From Salegentibacter sp. Hel_I_6 (GTDB lineage: Bacteria > Bacteroidota > Bacteroidia > Flavobacteriales > Flavobacteriaceae), in NCBI RefSeq assembly GCF_000745315.1, contig NZ_JQNQ01000001.1:1550001-1614000 (forward strand): a stretch of 64,000 nt of DNA. Direction: 5' to 3'. The position numbers and the translations under genes are program-made. Below the pieces are notes generated by a model. The model saw nothing but the letters and a program-made list of their open reading frames with translations, was not told the DNA's origin and ran no database searches. Each line of letters begins with the position of its first letter. Position 1 is the first letter of the stretch. This document shows, piece by piece, positions 24,301 through 33,728 of this stretch.

Positions 24301-26220
24301 CTATTCTATACTTTCCAGGCTTTCCTGAATTTCTTCCCATTCTTTCATTAGAGAATTCAATTCTTTCTTCTTTGTTTTGTATTTATCTAAATACCCAGAT
24401 TTGGCAACCACTTCATCATAATTTGTAGCCAATTCCATATCACGTGTTTCCAATTCTTTTTCCAGTTTTGTAATCTTAGATTCAGTATTACTCAACCTGT
24501 TTTTTAAAGATTTGACTTTCTTTTGATCTTTATATGCTTTCTTGTTATTAGAACCAGAAGTATCTTTTTGAACTTTTGCAGCCTTTTCCTTTTTCTCAAC
24601 GCTACGCATGTCTTCCAATTTACGCTGGTCTAAGAAATAGTTGATATCACCCAAATATTCTTTAATCTTACTATCCTTAAACTCATAAACCTTATTAGTA
24701 AGCCCCTGAAGGAAATCCCTATCGTGAGAAACAATAATTAGAGTTCCTTCAAACCTGTTTAAAGCCTCTTTTAAAACGTTCTTAGATTTAATATCAAGGT
24801 GATTGGTTGGCTCATCCATTATAAGCACATTGAATGGCTGTAACATAAGTTTACAAAGCGCCAGGCGGTTCCTTTCACCTCCAGAAAGCACTTTCACCTT
24901 CTTCTCAACTTCATCTCCTCTAAAGAGAAAAGAACCTAGCATATCACGAACCTTGCTTCGGTTCTTTTCGTTAGCCGCATCAATCATAATATCATGTACG
25001 GTTTTTTCACCTTCCAGGTAATCGGCTTGATTTTGAGCAAAATACCCTAGCTGAACATTATGCCCTAACTTTAAATGCCCTTCATAAGAAATTTCATCAA
25101 TTATAATTTTGGCAAGTGTGGTTTTACCCTGGCCGTTTTGACCAACAAATGCAATTTTACTACCACGTTCAATTAAGAGGTCTATGCCTTTTAAAACCTG
25201 ATTTTCACCATAAGCTTTAGCTATATTCTCAGCCTCTATAACTACCTTTCCGGGTTGTATAGAAAGCGGAAAACTTACGTTCATTACCGCATTGTCGTCT
25301 TCATCTACCTCTATCCGGTTTATTTTATCGAGCTTTTTGATAAGCGATTGTGCCATAGAAGCTTTTGAAGCTTTAGCACGGAACTTTTCAATAAGTTTCT
25401 CCGTAGTTTCAATCTCTTTTTGCTGATTCTTTTGTGCAGCAAGCTGTTGCTCCCTTAATTCTTCTCTTAATACCAGATATTTTGAATAAGGTTTATTGAA
25501 GTCATAAATTTGACCAAGTGAAATCTCTATCGTTCTATTAGTTACGTTATCGAGGAACATCTTATCGTGAGAAACAATTACCACGCAGCCCGAATAATTA
25601 TTCAAGAAATTCTCCAGCCAGATAATACTTTCAATATCCAGGTGGTTGGTGGGCTCATCCAGCAACAGAATATCATTATTCTGAAGTAAGAGTTTTGCCA
25701 GCTCTATACGCATTCTCCATCCTCCCGAAAATGTTTCAGTAAGTTTATCAAATTGCTCCCGCTGAAAACCAAGCCCAAGTAATACCTTTTCAGTATCACC
25801 TTGATAATTATAGCCGCCTATAATTTCGTAAGTATGCGTTATCTCACTTAGATCCTGAATTAGCTGAGTGTAAGATTCACTTTCATAATCAGTTCTGGTA
25901 GCTAACTGATGGTTAATCTCCTCTAATTCCTTTTCGAGCTTTTTTATTTCAACAAAAGCCTGTTGCGCTTCTTCTAAAACACTTCGGCCCTGCTCAAAAT
26001 CAATATCCTGCTTTAAAAAACCAATATTTAACTCCTTATCCCGGGCAATTTGGCCCTCATCATATTCCTGTTCTCCAGAAAGGATTTTAAGCATTGTAGA
26101 TTTTCCGGCACCATTCTTTCCTATAAGTCCTACGCGATCTCCCGCGCCAAGTCTAAAGGTAATTTCTTCAAAAAGATATTCTCCGCTAAAAGAAACAGAG
26201 AGATTATGAATATTAAGCAT
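24301..26220 (-). CDS. ABC-F family ATPase
   Basis: Soluble duplicated ATP-binding-cassette protein of the ABC-F family, whose members act at the ribosome E site in translation control or antibiotic protection. The 639-residue product has Walker A G-L-I-G-K-N-G-A-G-K-S-T near 33-44 and V-G-Q-N-G-Q-G-K-T-T in the second domain. It also has S-G-G-W-R-M-R-I and S-G-G-E-R-N-R-L signatures, both D-E-P-T-N-H-L-D Walker B boxes, a long charged linker between domains, and a C-terminal coiled coil (about 550-639). The start is the ATG at 26220; an upstream TTG (26226) is less likely. The coiled coil and housekeeping-like form suggest an Uup/YheS-type role more than resistance. Confidence 0.9.
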   Translation of the reverse strand: MLNIHNLSVSFSGEYLFEEITFRLGAGDRVGLIGKNGAGKSTMLKILSGEQEYDEGQIARDKELNIGFLKQDIDFEQGRSVLEEAQQAFVEIKKLEKELEEINHQLATRTDYESESYTQLIQDLSEITHTYEIIGGYNYQGDTEKVLLGLGFQREQFDKLTETFSGGWRMRIELAKLLLQNNDILLLDEPTNHLDIESIIWLENFLNNYSGCVVIVSHDKMFLDNVTNRTIEISLGQIYDFNKPYSKYLVLREELREQQLAAQKNQQKEIETTEKLIEKFRAKASKASMAQSLIKKLDKINRIEVDEDDNAVMNVSFPLSIQPGKVVIEAENIAKAYGENQVLKGIDLLIERGSKIAFVGQNGQGKTTLAKIIIDEISYEGHLKLGHNVQLGYFAQNQADYLEGEKTVHDIMIDAANEKNRSKVRDMLGSFLFRGDEVEKKVKVLSGGERNRLALCKLMLQPFNVLIMDEPTNHLDIKSKNVLKEALNRFEGTLIIVSHDRDFLQGLTNKVYEFKDSKIKEYLGDINYFLDQRKLEDMRSVEKKEKAAKVQKDTSGSNNKKAYKDQKKVKSLKNRLSNTESKITKLEKELETRDMELATNYDEVVAKSGYLDKYKTKKKELNSLMKEWEEIQESLESIE

Positions 26221-26326
26221 TTGCAAATTTTATTTTTGCAAATATGCTTAAATTTACAATGTGAAAAAAATATGTTTCACATCATTATAGCCGCAATTAA
26301 CTCCTATAACTTCCTGAAAACCAATT

Positions 26327-26713
26327 ATGAAATTTTTAAAAGGAACTAAAATTTATAGTATTCTTACCGGGACCTGCCCCGTTTGCCAGGAAGAAAGTAT
26401 GTATAAGGAAAATAATCCTTATCATTTAACCCGTATTTTTGATATGCACGAGCATTGTTCTCATTGCGGCACAAAATATAAAATGGAACCCTCCTTCTTT
26501 TTTGGAGCTATGTATGTAAGTTATGCAGTAGGAATTGCCTTTGCCGTTGCCGCTTTCACCATTGCCTATTTTTTTCTTGGTGGTGGTTTAATGACCTCCT
26601 TTTGGGTAATTATAGGCACGCTGGTAGTATTTATGCCGCTAATTATAAGATTATCCCGAAATATATGGATCAATTTCTTTTTAAATTACAAACCAGGCGC
26701 TGGCAAAAACTAG
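26327..26713 (+). CDS. DUF983 family membrane protein
   Basis: A 128-residue protein with a zinc-ribbon-like N-terminus (C17-x2-C20 in G-T-C-P-V-C, and C44-x2-C47 in H-C-S-H-C-G) followed by two membrane helices (about 58-82 and 86-108). This is the DUF983 layout, common in Bacteroidota and Alphaproteobacteria and of unknown function. It is transcribed divergently from the ABC-F gene, and a TATTTTTG element at 26231-26238 could be its -7 promoter box. Its TAG stop shares the CTAG tetranucleotide with the stop of the convergent oxidoreductase gene, so the two ends overlap by four bases. Confidence 0.85.
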   Translation: MKFLKGTKIYSILTGTCPVCQEESMYKENNPYHLTRIFDMHEHCSHCGTKYKMEPSFFFGAMYVSYAVGIAFAVAAFTIAYFFLGGGLMTSFWVIIGTLVVFMPLIIRLSRNIWINFFLNYKPGAGKN

Positions 26714-27765
26714 GAAGGAAAATGCTTTTTACTGAATCTTTGTAAATCAATTTCCTGCGGAAGCTGTATATCTTCCTCTATAAATTTTATTAATTGTACT
26801 GAAACCGTTGGGGAGATCAATACGCCCCTGCTTCCAAATCCATTGCAGCAATAGAGATTCTTATGTTCCGGATGCCTCCCAAGCATAGGCTTTCTATCTT
26901 TACTGGCCGGTCTAATACCTGCCGATTGATCTACGACCTCGAACTTGCAGGTTATAAGCTTCGCTAATTTTTTCTCCAGTTCTTCCCTGGCCGCTCTACT
27001 AGGCTGCGGATCTTTATCCTGATTATTATAAGTTGCCCCAACTTTATATAAATTATTCCCTAACGGAATAATAAAAACCGATGATTTCACAGCCGCCTCA
27101 AGCTTCAATTCTTCAGAATAGATAGTGATATATTCACCTTTGTTTCCGCGAAGCGGAAGATAATTAAAGTAAGGATTATACTGCAATCCAAAACCTTCGC
27201 AAAAAATAATCTGTTTTGCTGAAACACCCTTATAACTCACCGAATCTTCGTTTACTTTAAGGGCATTATAATCGAATCTTTCAAATTGAATTTTTTCAGT
27301 ATTCTTTAGATTATCGCGATACTCCTTTATCAGCACATCGGTATCAATAACACCGGTATGAAGCACCCGTCCAAATGAGAATTCAGAAGGAATACAGGCG
27401 TTTATATCCTTAACCAGGTTTGTGTCTAAATATTTAGAAAGAAAAGGCTTGTCAGTCGCTGCAAACCAGTTATTCTGTTCTTCAGCCGAAAAGAATTTCC
27501 TGCAAATTTCTACGTGATGTAAGATTTTTGCCTGTAAAAGTGCCTCCATTTCTTTATAAAATGGAATAGCGATCTCCATTTGTTCATTGGCATTCCAGGC
27601 GAGTGTAAAACGTTTAAGAATAACAGGATTAAATAATCCGCCCGCCACAAGCGAAGATTTTTGGGAATTATCTTCAAAAACTACAAACTGCTTATTTCTT
27701 TTTTCCAGGTTTCGGCTAATTGCTATTCCACTTAACCCCAATCCAACTACGATATAATCTAACAT
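26710..27765 (-). CDS. DAO-family FAD-dependent oxidoreductase
   Basis: The 351-residue protein begins with an FAD-binding Rossmann motif G-L-G-L-S-G-I-A near 8-15 and has G-L-F-N-P-V near 44-49, a substrate-domain core, and a C-terminal G-I-R-P-A-S-K-D-R-K-P-M-L-G segment (about 295-308) followed by N-G-F-G-S-R-G-V-L. The pattern fits the D-amino-acid oxidase superfamily (glycine oxidase, MnmC C-terminal domain and relatives). No MnmC methyltransferase domain is attached. The substrate is probably an amine or amino acid but cannot be named. It is convergent with the DUF983 gene and lies upstream of the gld terminator. Confidence 0.82.
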   Translation of the reverse strand: MLDYIVVGLGLSGIAISRNLEKRNKQFVVFEDNSQKSSLVAGGLFNPVILKRFTLAWNANEQMEIAIPFYKEMEALLQAKILHHVEICRKFFSAEEQNNWFAATDKPFLSKYLDTNLVKDINACIPSEFSFGRVLHTGVIDTDVLIKEYRDNLKNTEKIQFERFDYNALKVNEDSVSYKGVSAKQIIFCEGFGLQYNPYFNYLPLRGNKGEYITIYSEELKLEAAVKSSVFIIPLGNNLYKVGATYNNQDKDPQPSRAAREELEKKLAKLITCKFEVVDQSAGIRPASKDRKPMLGRHPEHKNLYCCNGFGSRGVLISPTVSVQLIKFIEEDIQLPQEIDLQRFSKKHFPS

Positions 27766-27810
27766 AGCATAAAATTAAAAATTTATCAATTAACAAATAG
27801 CTATTAATGA

Positions 27811-27838
27811 AAAAAGCGCTCCGGTTGGAGCGCTTTTT
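27811..27838 (-). terminator. Rho-independent terminator of the gldKLMN operon
   Basis: A perfect 12-base stem (AAAAAGCGCTCC paired with GGAGCGCTTTTT) with loop GGTT lies 22 bases after the gldN stop. On the minus strand it ends in a T run, as expected for the end of the gld transcript; the symmetric ends might let it act in both directions. Confidence 0.9.
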
Positions 27839-27860
27839 CTTATTATTAGAATAAATGGTT

Positions 27861-28754
27861 TTAATAATTCCACATATCCAATTCAAAGTTTCTTATTTGT
27901 TCTTTGATACGTTCTGCCTCCAGAAGTTCCATAAAAGCATTATCTACAATATATTCATCTACCTCACGATCTCCGTAAACATTCTCCTCTTTGTAAATCA
28001 CCGCATTAAATCTTCTCGAATTCAGCAAGTGATCAAAAGTAACCGTCTGCGCCGAACTGTTACCGGTAAAGGCTTTATTTTCATGTAAGACTTCCCTGGC
28101 ATCTGGAAACCAAACCCAGAATAATTCCACAAGATCGGTTTGACCAGAGTCAATGAAGTTAATATCTGGAGCTACAGGAGCAATTCCTAACAATCTAAAT
28201 TTCATTTCGGCCTGGCGCTTGTCAAAATACCACATTCCACGAATATGATATTCGGCAATATCAGCAGCACTTAGATCTCTTCGATCTATAAATTGTTCTT
28301 CAACTTGTTCCCCTGCATTATATTGCTCAATACCAAGATCTGTAGTATCTACTTTAGATAAGGTTGCTTCAATATCCCTTAGCGTTCTCTTTTGCGTAAA
28401 ATAAGAATCGGCATAAATATTTTTGATCTTACCATTTTTAATAGCAGTTACCAAAACATCATACAACGCACGACGATTATTGCCAATATTATTAGTGTCT
28501 ATTGGATAGTACAGCGGGAAATTCACCCTTTCATCAAGATCTATAACCTCCCAGATATTTTTAGACCATAATACATCACGGTCTTCAATATATCCATATT
28601 CAAGTGGTTTATCATTCTTATCACTTTGAATCTGGGCTTCAGTCTTTTTACCAATTTCTTCCGGGCTTTTAGCGTTTAAAATATTTGCCTGCCCATAAGA
28701 TGCTATAGTAAAAACCAACACCAATGCGTTCACTAAAAATCCTCTCCAACTCAT
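27861..28754 (-). CDS. gldN: Gliding motility / type IX secretion protein GldN (PorN)
   Basis: GldN is a periplasmic component of the type IX secretion system that forms a ring complex with the GldK lipoprotein under the outer membrane. The 297-residue product has a signal peptide (hydrophobic run ending at S-Y-G-Q near residue 22), then the GldN core: R-D-V-L-W-S-K near 59-65, W-E-V-I-D-L-D-E-R near 68-76, F-P-L-Y-Y-P near 79-84, and W-V-W-F-P-D-A near 213-219. It is the last gene of gldK-gldL-gldM-gldN and starts 13 bases after gldM. No gldO paralog follows. Confidence 0.95.
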   Translation of the reverse strand: MSWRGFLVNALVLVFTIASYGQANILNAKSPEEIGKKTEAQIQSDKNDKPLEYGYIEDRDVLWSKNIWEVIDLDERVNFPLYYPIDTNNIGNNRRALYDVLVTAIKNGKIKNIYADSYFTQKRTLRDIEATLSKVDTTDLGIEQYNAGEQVEEQFIDRRDLSAADIAEYHIRGMWYFDKRQAEMKFRLLGIAPVAPDINFIDSGQTDLVELFWVWFPDAREVLHENKAFTGNSSAQTVTFDHLLNSRRFNAVIYKEENVYGDREVDEYIVDNAFMELLEAERIKEQIRNFELDMWNY

Positions 28755-28767
28755 CTTCTAAAATTTA

Positions 28768-30324
28768 TTAGTTTGTTAACTCTATAATAACCGGAGAAAC
28801 TTTCTTCAGTTTATATCCAGAGTTACCAGAAATACCAGCTTGTATATCAAAAATTGTTACACTCTCGCCTCTTCCCGCTCTTCTTAAGGCATCTTTTGCC
28901 CTGTTATCAAGTTTATTTCCATTTACCTGAACAGTAGGTTGTCCTGGTACTTTAAAACTAAAGCCAGTGACATTTAGATTAAGCTCGAAATCAAAATCTG
29001 GTAGGTTAGCACCAACAGTAGAAACTTCTAAGCTATTGCGCTGCATTTTTACAGATCCATCTTCACCTCTAATAGTACCTGCAGGTCTTGGAATATCCTT
29101 AATTCTAAAAGTAGAACTGGAAGGATAACTTTCTCCATCTATGGTTCCTGTTACATTAATTTTCACTTCTCTTGCCTGAAGACTTGTAACATCCATCATA
29201 TAACTACTTCCAGATCTCTTAGACAATCCGGGTGCAGAAGCACTTACATTGTTATCGGAAACTCCGGCCATAGAAATTGTTAATGGATTTTGAACTCCAC
29301 GGTAAAGTACATTCATTTTATCGGCAGAGATTGTAGCTGAATTTGGCTTTGGAATTACAGAAAACTCCTGGCTTACTGGCACAGGCACTTCCTCTCCATC
29401 CTGCATAAAAATTAATTGTCCTTCTATCTTATGTTGTCCTGCGTTTCCAGTAGGAACATTAAGTACAACTTTACCACCTTTTATAGAGTAATCTGATTCG
29501 CTCAATTTTCTTCCATCCAGGCTTAATTCTACCCTGTTTGGTTTTGTAGTTGCATCAGTTCTACCTAAAACAATAGCTCCGTTAAATTCCTCTCCCTGAT
29601 AATAAGCAGATTTAGGAGTTTCTAATAAAGTACTGTAATTCGTCATTGCAACTTCACTCTGTAATTGACCAGAAAGCATCGCTGATAAAATATCGCTTTC
29701 TACCGATTTGATATCAGACTGTGTTTGAGTCATTTTTGTTAAAGAAGCAATTAAAGGATACCCCTGATAATGATACATCAGCCAGGGTTGTGTTACGTTT
29801 TCGTTATCGGTAACCTCTTCAGTAGAAAATTCAGCATTAACTTCTTGAGCAATTTGAGGATATTCATCTCCAATTACCTGGGTTACACCTTCTCTGTAAG
29901 TGGCAATCGCATCAAGGAACTCCTGTCCTTTAGGACTTATTCTTCCGCTGGCAAAAAACATATTGTCCAACTTATCAGAGCGATCCATACTTTCGTAATT
30001 CTCGGCATCTTCAACATCAGCCATTAAATCATTCTTTAGCCCGGTGATATATTCATCCAAATTACTGGATAATTGATCAATTTGTTCAGCCTTTTCTTTA
30101 AGACTTACGTATTTTTCAGGTTGTTCTTCAGCTTTAGATGCTAAACCAGCCATGGCCGCGTCATTACGTGCTTCAGTAGAAATATTAGATGCGGCAAGCT
30201 TTTCGTTCATCAACCCAAAGGCTGTTAAGACCTCTTTAGACATATTTAGTGCCATCATTGCGATGAAAACCAGATACATCAGGTTAATCATCTTCTGTCT
30301 TGGTGTTTGTTTTCCAGACGCCAT
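28768..30324 (-). CDS. gldM: Gliding motility / type IX secretion motor protein GldM (PorM)
   Basis: GldM forms, with GldL, the proton-driven rotary motor of the type IX secretion system; it has one transmembrane helix and a long periplasmic shaft. The 518-residue product starts with S-G-K-Q-T-P-R-Q-K-M-I-N-L-M-Y-L-V-F-I-A-M-M-A-L-N, which contains the single helix (about 12-32). It continues with helical and beta domains, and ends in the conserved region around I-D-I-Q-A/G-x-S. A charged residue for motor function is expected in the GldL helices rather than here. It is 53 bases after gldL. Confidence 0.96.
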   Translation of the reverse strand: MASGKQTPRQKMINLMYLVFIAMMALNMSKEVLTAFGLMNEKLAASNISTEARNDAAMAGLASKAEEQPEKYVSLKEKAEQIDQLSSNLDEYITGLKNDLMADVEDAENYESMDRSDKLDNMFFASGRISPKGQEFLDAIATYREGVTQVIGDEYPQIAQEVNAEFSTEEVTDNENVTQPWLMYHYQGYPLIASLTKMTQTQSDIKSVESDILSAMLSGQLQSEVAMTNYSTLLETPKSAYYQGEEFNGAIVLGRTDATTKPNRVELSLDGRKLSESDYSIKGGKVVLNVPTGNAGQHKIEGQLIFMQDGEEVPVPVSQEFSVIPKPNSATISADKMNVLYRGVQNPLTISMAGVSDNNVSASAPGLSKRSGSSYMMDVTSLQAREVKINVTGTIDGESYPSSSTFRIKDIPRPAGTIRGEDGSVKMQRNSLEVSTVGANLPDFDFELNLNVTGFSFKVPGQPTVQVNGNKLDNRAKDALRRAGRGESVTIFDIQAGISGNSGYKLKKVSPVIIELTN

Positions 30325-30377
30325 GTGCTAATTAGTTTTGTTCTTTAATAATTTAGGTTTTCAGGTACTGCAATTAA

Positions 30378-31037
30378 CTAATTAGTCGCCATGCTACGGG
30401 TACCATTCATAGCAGTAAGCATACCGCCATAAACTCCGTTTAAAGAGGAAAGGTTAGCCGCAAGCGATCCCATTTCCTGGTTTAATTTACCGGCATTTTC
30501 CACAACCTCCTGGTTGATTTCTGCCTGGCGTGAGGCCGATTCTACCTGAACCTTATAAATATTGTTTAATGTTTCCATTTGCGTAGCAGCTGTAGTTAGC
30601 TCTTCGCTATATTTCTTTTGAGAAGCCATAGCATCTACGGTTGGAGCAATTCCTTTTGCTGCTCCTTCAAAATTGCGAATGCTGTCTCCAAGACTATGCA
30701 TTAAATTTGCATCAATCTTAGCTTCTTTAAGCATTTCATCTAATTTCTTAGAAAGCTGTCCCTGCGTTTCTTTATCTTCCTCAATTACCGTAGCGGTACG
30801 ACGGCTTCCCTGGCCACCGGCCAATTCAGGATATACTAAAGACCAATCAAGGTCATCATCTGTTGGTTCAAAAGCAGAGTATGCAAATACAAGAGCTTCT
30901 ACAATAAGTCCTGCAATAAGCATTGGGTTTGCTCCAGGCCAGTGCATAATTTTAAAAAGCGCACCTAATATTACAACTGATGCACCTAAACCGTACACCA
31001 TGTTTGTTATTCTCTTAGTTGAATTTGATTTTGCCAT
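30378..31037 (-). CDS. gldL: Gliding motility / type IX secretion motor protein GldL (PorL)
   Basis: GldL is the cytoplasmic-membrane stator partner of GldM in the type IX secretion motor. The 219-residue product has two membrane helices (about 12-30 and 38-55) around the conserved K-I-M-H-W-P-G-A segment (26-33), and E49 in the second helix (I-V-E-A-L) is the likely proton-path glutamate known from the family. A long cytoplasmic coiled-coil region (about 80-210) follows. It lies 47 bases after gldK and 53 before gldM in one transcript. Confidence 0.95.
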   Translation of the reverse strand: MAKSNSTKRITNMVYGLGASVVILGALFKIMHWPGANPMLIAGLIVEALVFAYSAFEPTDDDLDWSLVYPELAGGQGSRRTATVIEEDKETQGQLSKKLDEMLKEAKIDANLMHSLGDSIRNFEGAAKGIAPTVDAMASQKKYSEELTTAATQMETLNNIYKVQVESASRQAEINQEVVENAGKLNQEMGSLAANLSSLNGVYGGMLTAMNGTRSMATN

Positions 31038-31084
31038 AATAATAAAATAGATTTAGATTTTCTACTGGTTAAATAGGTTGTTAA

Positions 31085-32449
31085 TTATCTGTTAGGTTGA
31101 TTTAGGGTAACATCTGTGCCAAGGTAATCCTGAACTGTTCTAAAGCCGATATAGCTTCTTGCTGAATCTGCATACTCATAATCTCTTGAGCTTACCTGTA
31201 AGAAATATGCTACATCTTTCCAGGAACCTCCACGTACTACTTTTCGCATATCATCAGGATTATTTACGGTAGGATTCATAGAAGACATGTATTCGTAGGA
31301 AGCAGGATCATAAGAAGAATCTACCCACTCAGCAACATTTCCAGCCATATTATAAAGGCCATAATCGTTAGGATCGTAAGATTTAGCTTCTACTGTATAA
31401 AGTGCCTGATCTGCCGCGTAGTCACCTCTCAAAGGTTTAAAATTCGCCATAAAACATCCTCGATCGTTTTTGGCATAAGGCCCGCCCCATGGGTAGGTTG
31501 CTCCTTCCAAACCACCACGGGCAGCATATTCCCACTCCCCTTCGGTTGGCAAACGATAAGAAGGCACATTATGCTCTCCTTTTTCTCTACGGTAGTAGTT
31601 ATGATATAAGGTTCTCCATTGCGTAAAAGCTCTTGCCTGTTTCCAGGTAACTCCTACTACTGGGTAGTCATCAAAAGCACTATGCCAGAAATAATCATTA
31701 TGCATAGGCTCATTATAAGAATAATTAAAATCTCTAATCCAAACGGTCGTATCAGGATAAACAGAAATTTCTTCCTTATTAATATAATCTGTTCGCTGCC
31801 CCTGTTTTTTGGCTGCGTTTTGCACATCCATCCAGGTATAAGTGAATTTCAATTTATCAACATCAATTGTACGCTGCCCATTGTAAACTTCCTCCATAGG
31901 GATATAAAGCATATCCATTACCTCGGCGTAGTACACATCTGGATAATCATCAGTATCCCAAATAATATCAACATCTTTATTTAGACGACGATTTTCATAA
32001 GTATCTGAAGGGCCTCCCTGGCCATAAGTATTTAACATATACTCTTCGTAAGGAGTCATATCACCTTCTTCCGAATCCATAAAAGCATAATCACCAATAC
32101 CGCCAGAACCTTCAGCTTCACCCATATTTTCTGCCATGATAGCTAATTCTACCCTCACGATAGAATCCTTCACATAGTTAACAAATTGGCGGTATTCAGC
32201 ATTGGTTATTTCGGTTTCGTCCATATAAAACGAACGAACTGTTACCGTTTTAGGTGGCGCATTACGTTGGCCTGCGATATCATCGTCAGACTTACCCATA
32301 ATAAACGATCCTCCCGGAATTAATGTCATCCCTAGCGGCTTCTCCGGATTCCATTTCTCCCCTTTCGCACCAACCAGCTGTCCACGATCTCCACGCCCAC
32401 AGCTTGAAAGCAAGGCTAGAACAGCTATTAGCGAAATAAATTTCTTCAT
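31085..32449 (-). CDS. gldK: Gliding motility / type IX secretion lipoprotein GldK (PorK)
   Basis: Outer-membrane-associated lipoprotein that forms a ring with GldN in the type IX secretion machine. The 454-residue product from the ATG at 32449 has a lipoprotein signal with L-S-S-C (Cys near 17). A formylglycine-generating-enzyme-like (FGE-sulfatase) domain follows, with I-P-G-G-S-F-I-M-G-K, the E-I-T-N-A-E-Y segment, Y-R-L-P-T-E-G-E-W-E-Y-A-A-R-G, and a final S-Y-I-G-F-R-T. The upstream in-frame ATG at 32476 would put nine extra residues before the signal and is rejected. It begins the gldKLMN operon. Confidence 0.95.
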   Translation of the reverse strand: MKKFISLIAVLALLSSCGRGDRGQLVGAKGEKWNPEKPLGMTLIPGGSFIMGKSDDDIAGQRNAPPKTVTVRSFYMDETEITNAEYRQFVNYVKDSIVRVELAIMAENMGEAEGSGGIGDYAFMDSEEGDMTPYEEYMLNTYGQGGPSDTYENRRLNKDVDIIWDTDDYPDVYYAEVMDMLYIPMEEVYNGQRTIDVDKLKFTYTWMDVQNAAKKQGQRTDYINKEEISVYPDTTVWIRDFNYSYNEPMHNDYFWHSAFDDYPVVGVTWKQARAFTQWRTLYHNYYRREKGEHNVPSYRLPTEGEWEYAARGGLEGATYPWGGPYAKNDRGCFMANFKPLRGDYAADQALYTVEAKSYDPNDYGLYNMAGNVAEWVDSSYDPASYEYMSSMNPTVNNPDDMRKVVRGGSWKDVAYFLQVSSRDYEYADSARSYIGFRTVQDYLGTDVTLNQPNR

Positions 32450-32564
32450 AGTATTTCTTAGGTTAAGACATCTCAATTTACGGCAGTAAACCTATCTAAT
32501 TATTTTTTAAAAAACAATAATTTGGGTAAAAATACAGTAAATCAAATTAATGCATGAATTTATT

Positions 32565-33725
32565 TTAAACTTCGTTTTTTCTTTTTGCTTTATACCACCT
32601 TTCAGGAATCACCTGATTGCAAGCCTCCAGGTAATCTTCTTCACTGCAAGGTAATAACGTACTCCTTTTTAATTTAGTATCTATATGTGACAGAAATGGG
32701 ATTTCTATCCACCACCTCCCACTCACAGGACTTTTATAAAAAACCAAAACCTCATCATCTATTGGCACCTGGTACTTTATAAACTCTTTTTTTGCAGAAA
32801 TAGTATTTTCGTTAGTACGGTAATTAACTCCTTCAGCAAAATACCATATCATCTGAGCCATTAACATCGTGCCCAAATTTCCGAATTTCAAATTGTCATA
32901 TTCGTAAATTCCGAAGGAAGTTACTTTATCACTAATGCCGGCATAACGGGAAAGCGCACATATTTCCTTACCATCAAAACCATTAGGAGAAGCGATATCG
33001 CGAGAACCTGATGAAGGCGCACTAACTGCAGCTAAATCTACAGCTACCATATTCGCATCCCGCATTACGGGCTCTACTAATTTAAAATTATTAGTGATCT
33101 CCCCTAAACGATAGGCATCAAAAAAAAGACGCTCCATCAACTCTATCTCGTCCTGCGAATTAAAATACGTTTGATAGCCAATATTCGAATAATTAAACAA
33201 ATTATAAGGCTGATTTACAACGATCTTCCCAACGTAAGATTTATTACTTATTGGCTTCTCTGCATCGCCCAAATCAAAACGACTATCTATATTCACAAGA
33301 TTAACCATTTGATCTAGAGTATCGTAAGCCCGGTATTGTGCATAAACTAAATCCTGACTTCCACCAAGAAGTACAGGAATCACATCCTTTTTCACCAATT
33401 GAGCAACCAAATTCTGAACCGCAAAATAGGTGTCTTCTACCGTTTCTCCTTTTTCAATATCTCCAAGATCGGCAATATTTAGATGCCAGTTTCCAGGAAA
33501 CAAACTATAAAAAGCCTTTCTTACATCGTCAAAATCAAGAAAATCTATCTCGTCTCCAAGGCGATTTTCTTTTACACCCACAATAGCTATTTCAACGCCT
33601 TCTAAATCTGGAAAGCCCTGAACAACACTATGTTTTTTAACCGAATTACCTAGTGAATGCTCACCAAAACCGGTGATCTCCTTAAGCAATTCTTCAGAAA
33701 GGGGACTCAGAAAATCTAAATCCAT
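32565..33725 (-). CDS. Arginase/formiminoglutamase-fold protein with degenerate metal site
   Basis: The 386-residue protein has the ureohydrolase fold, but the dimanganese ligands are largely gone. The usual G-G-x-H reads G-G-S-Q, the D-A-H-x-D motif reads D-S-R-F-D, and the D-x-D-x-x-D motif reads V-D-L-A-A-V. At least three of six ligands are replaced, so hydrolysis of arginine, agmatine or formiminoglutamate is unlikely. It is better described as a pseudoenzyme than as formimidoylglutamase, the name automatic annotation tends to give. It lies 3 bases downstream of topA and is followed by gldK 115 bases on, in the same orientation. That conserved-looking neighbourhood suggests a structural or regulatory role tied to gliding or type IX secretion (inference). 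Confidence 0.85.
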   Translation of the reverse strand: MDLDFLSPLSEELLKEITGFGEHSLGNSVKKHSVVQGFPDLEGVEIAIVGVKENRLGDEIDFLDFDDVRKAFYSLFPGNWHLNIADLGDIEKGETVEDTYFAVQNLVAQLVKKDVIPVLLGGSQDLVYAQYRAYDTLDQMVNLVNIDSRFDLGDAEKPISNKSYVGKIVVNQPYNLFNYSNIGYQTYFNSQDEIELMERLFFDAYRLGEITNNFKLVEPVMRDANMVAVDLAAVSAPSSGSRDIASPNGFDGKEICALSRYAGISDKVTSFGIYEYDNLKFGNLGTMLMAQMIWYFAEGVNYRTNENTISAKKEFIKYQVPIDDEVLVFYKSPVSGRWWIEIPFLSHIDTKLKRSTLLPCSEEDYLEACNQVIPERWYKAKRKNEV

Positions 33726-33728
33726 ATA

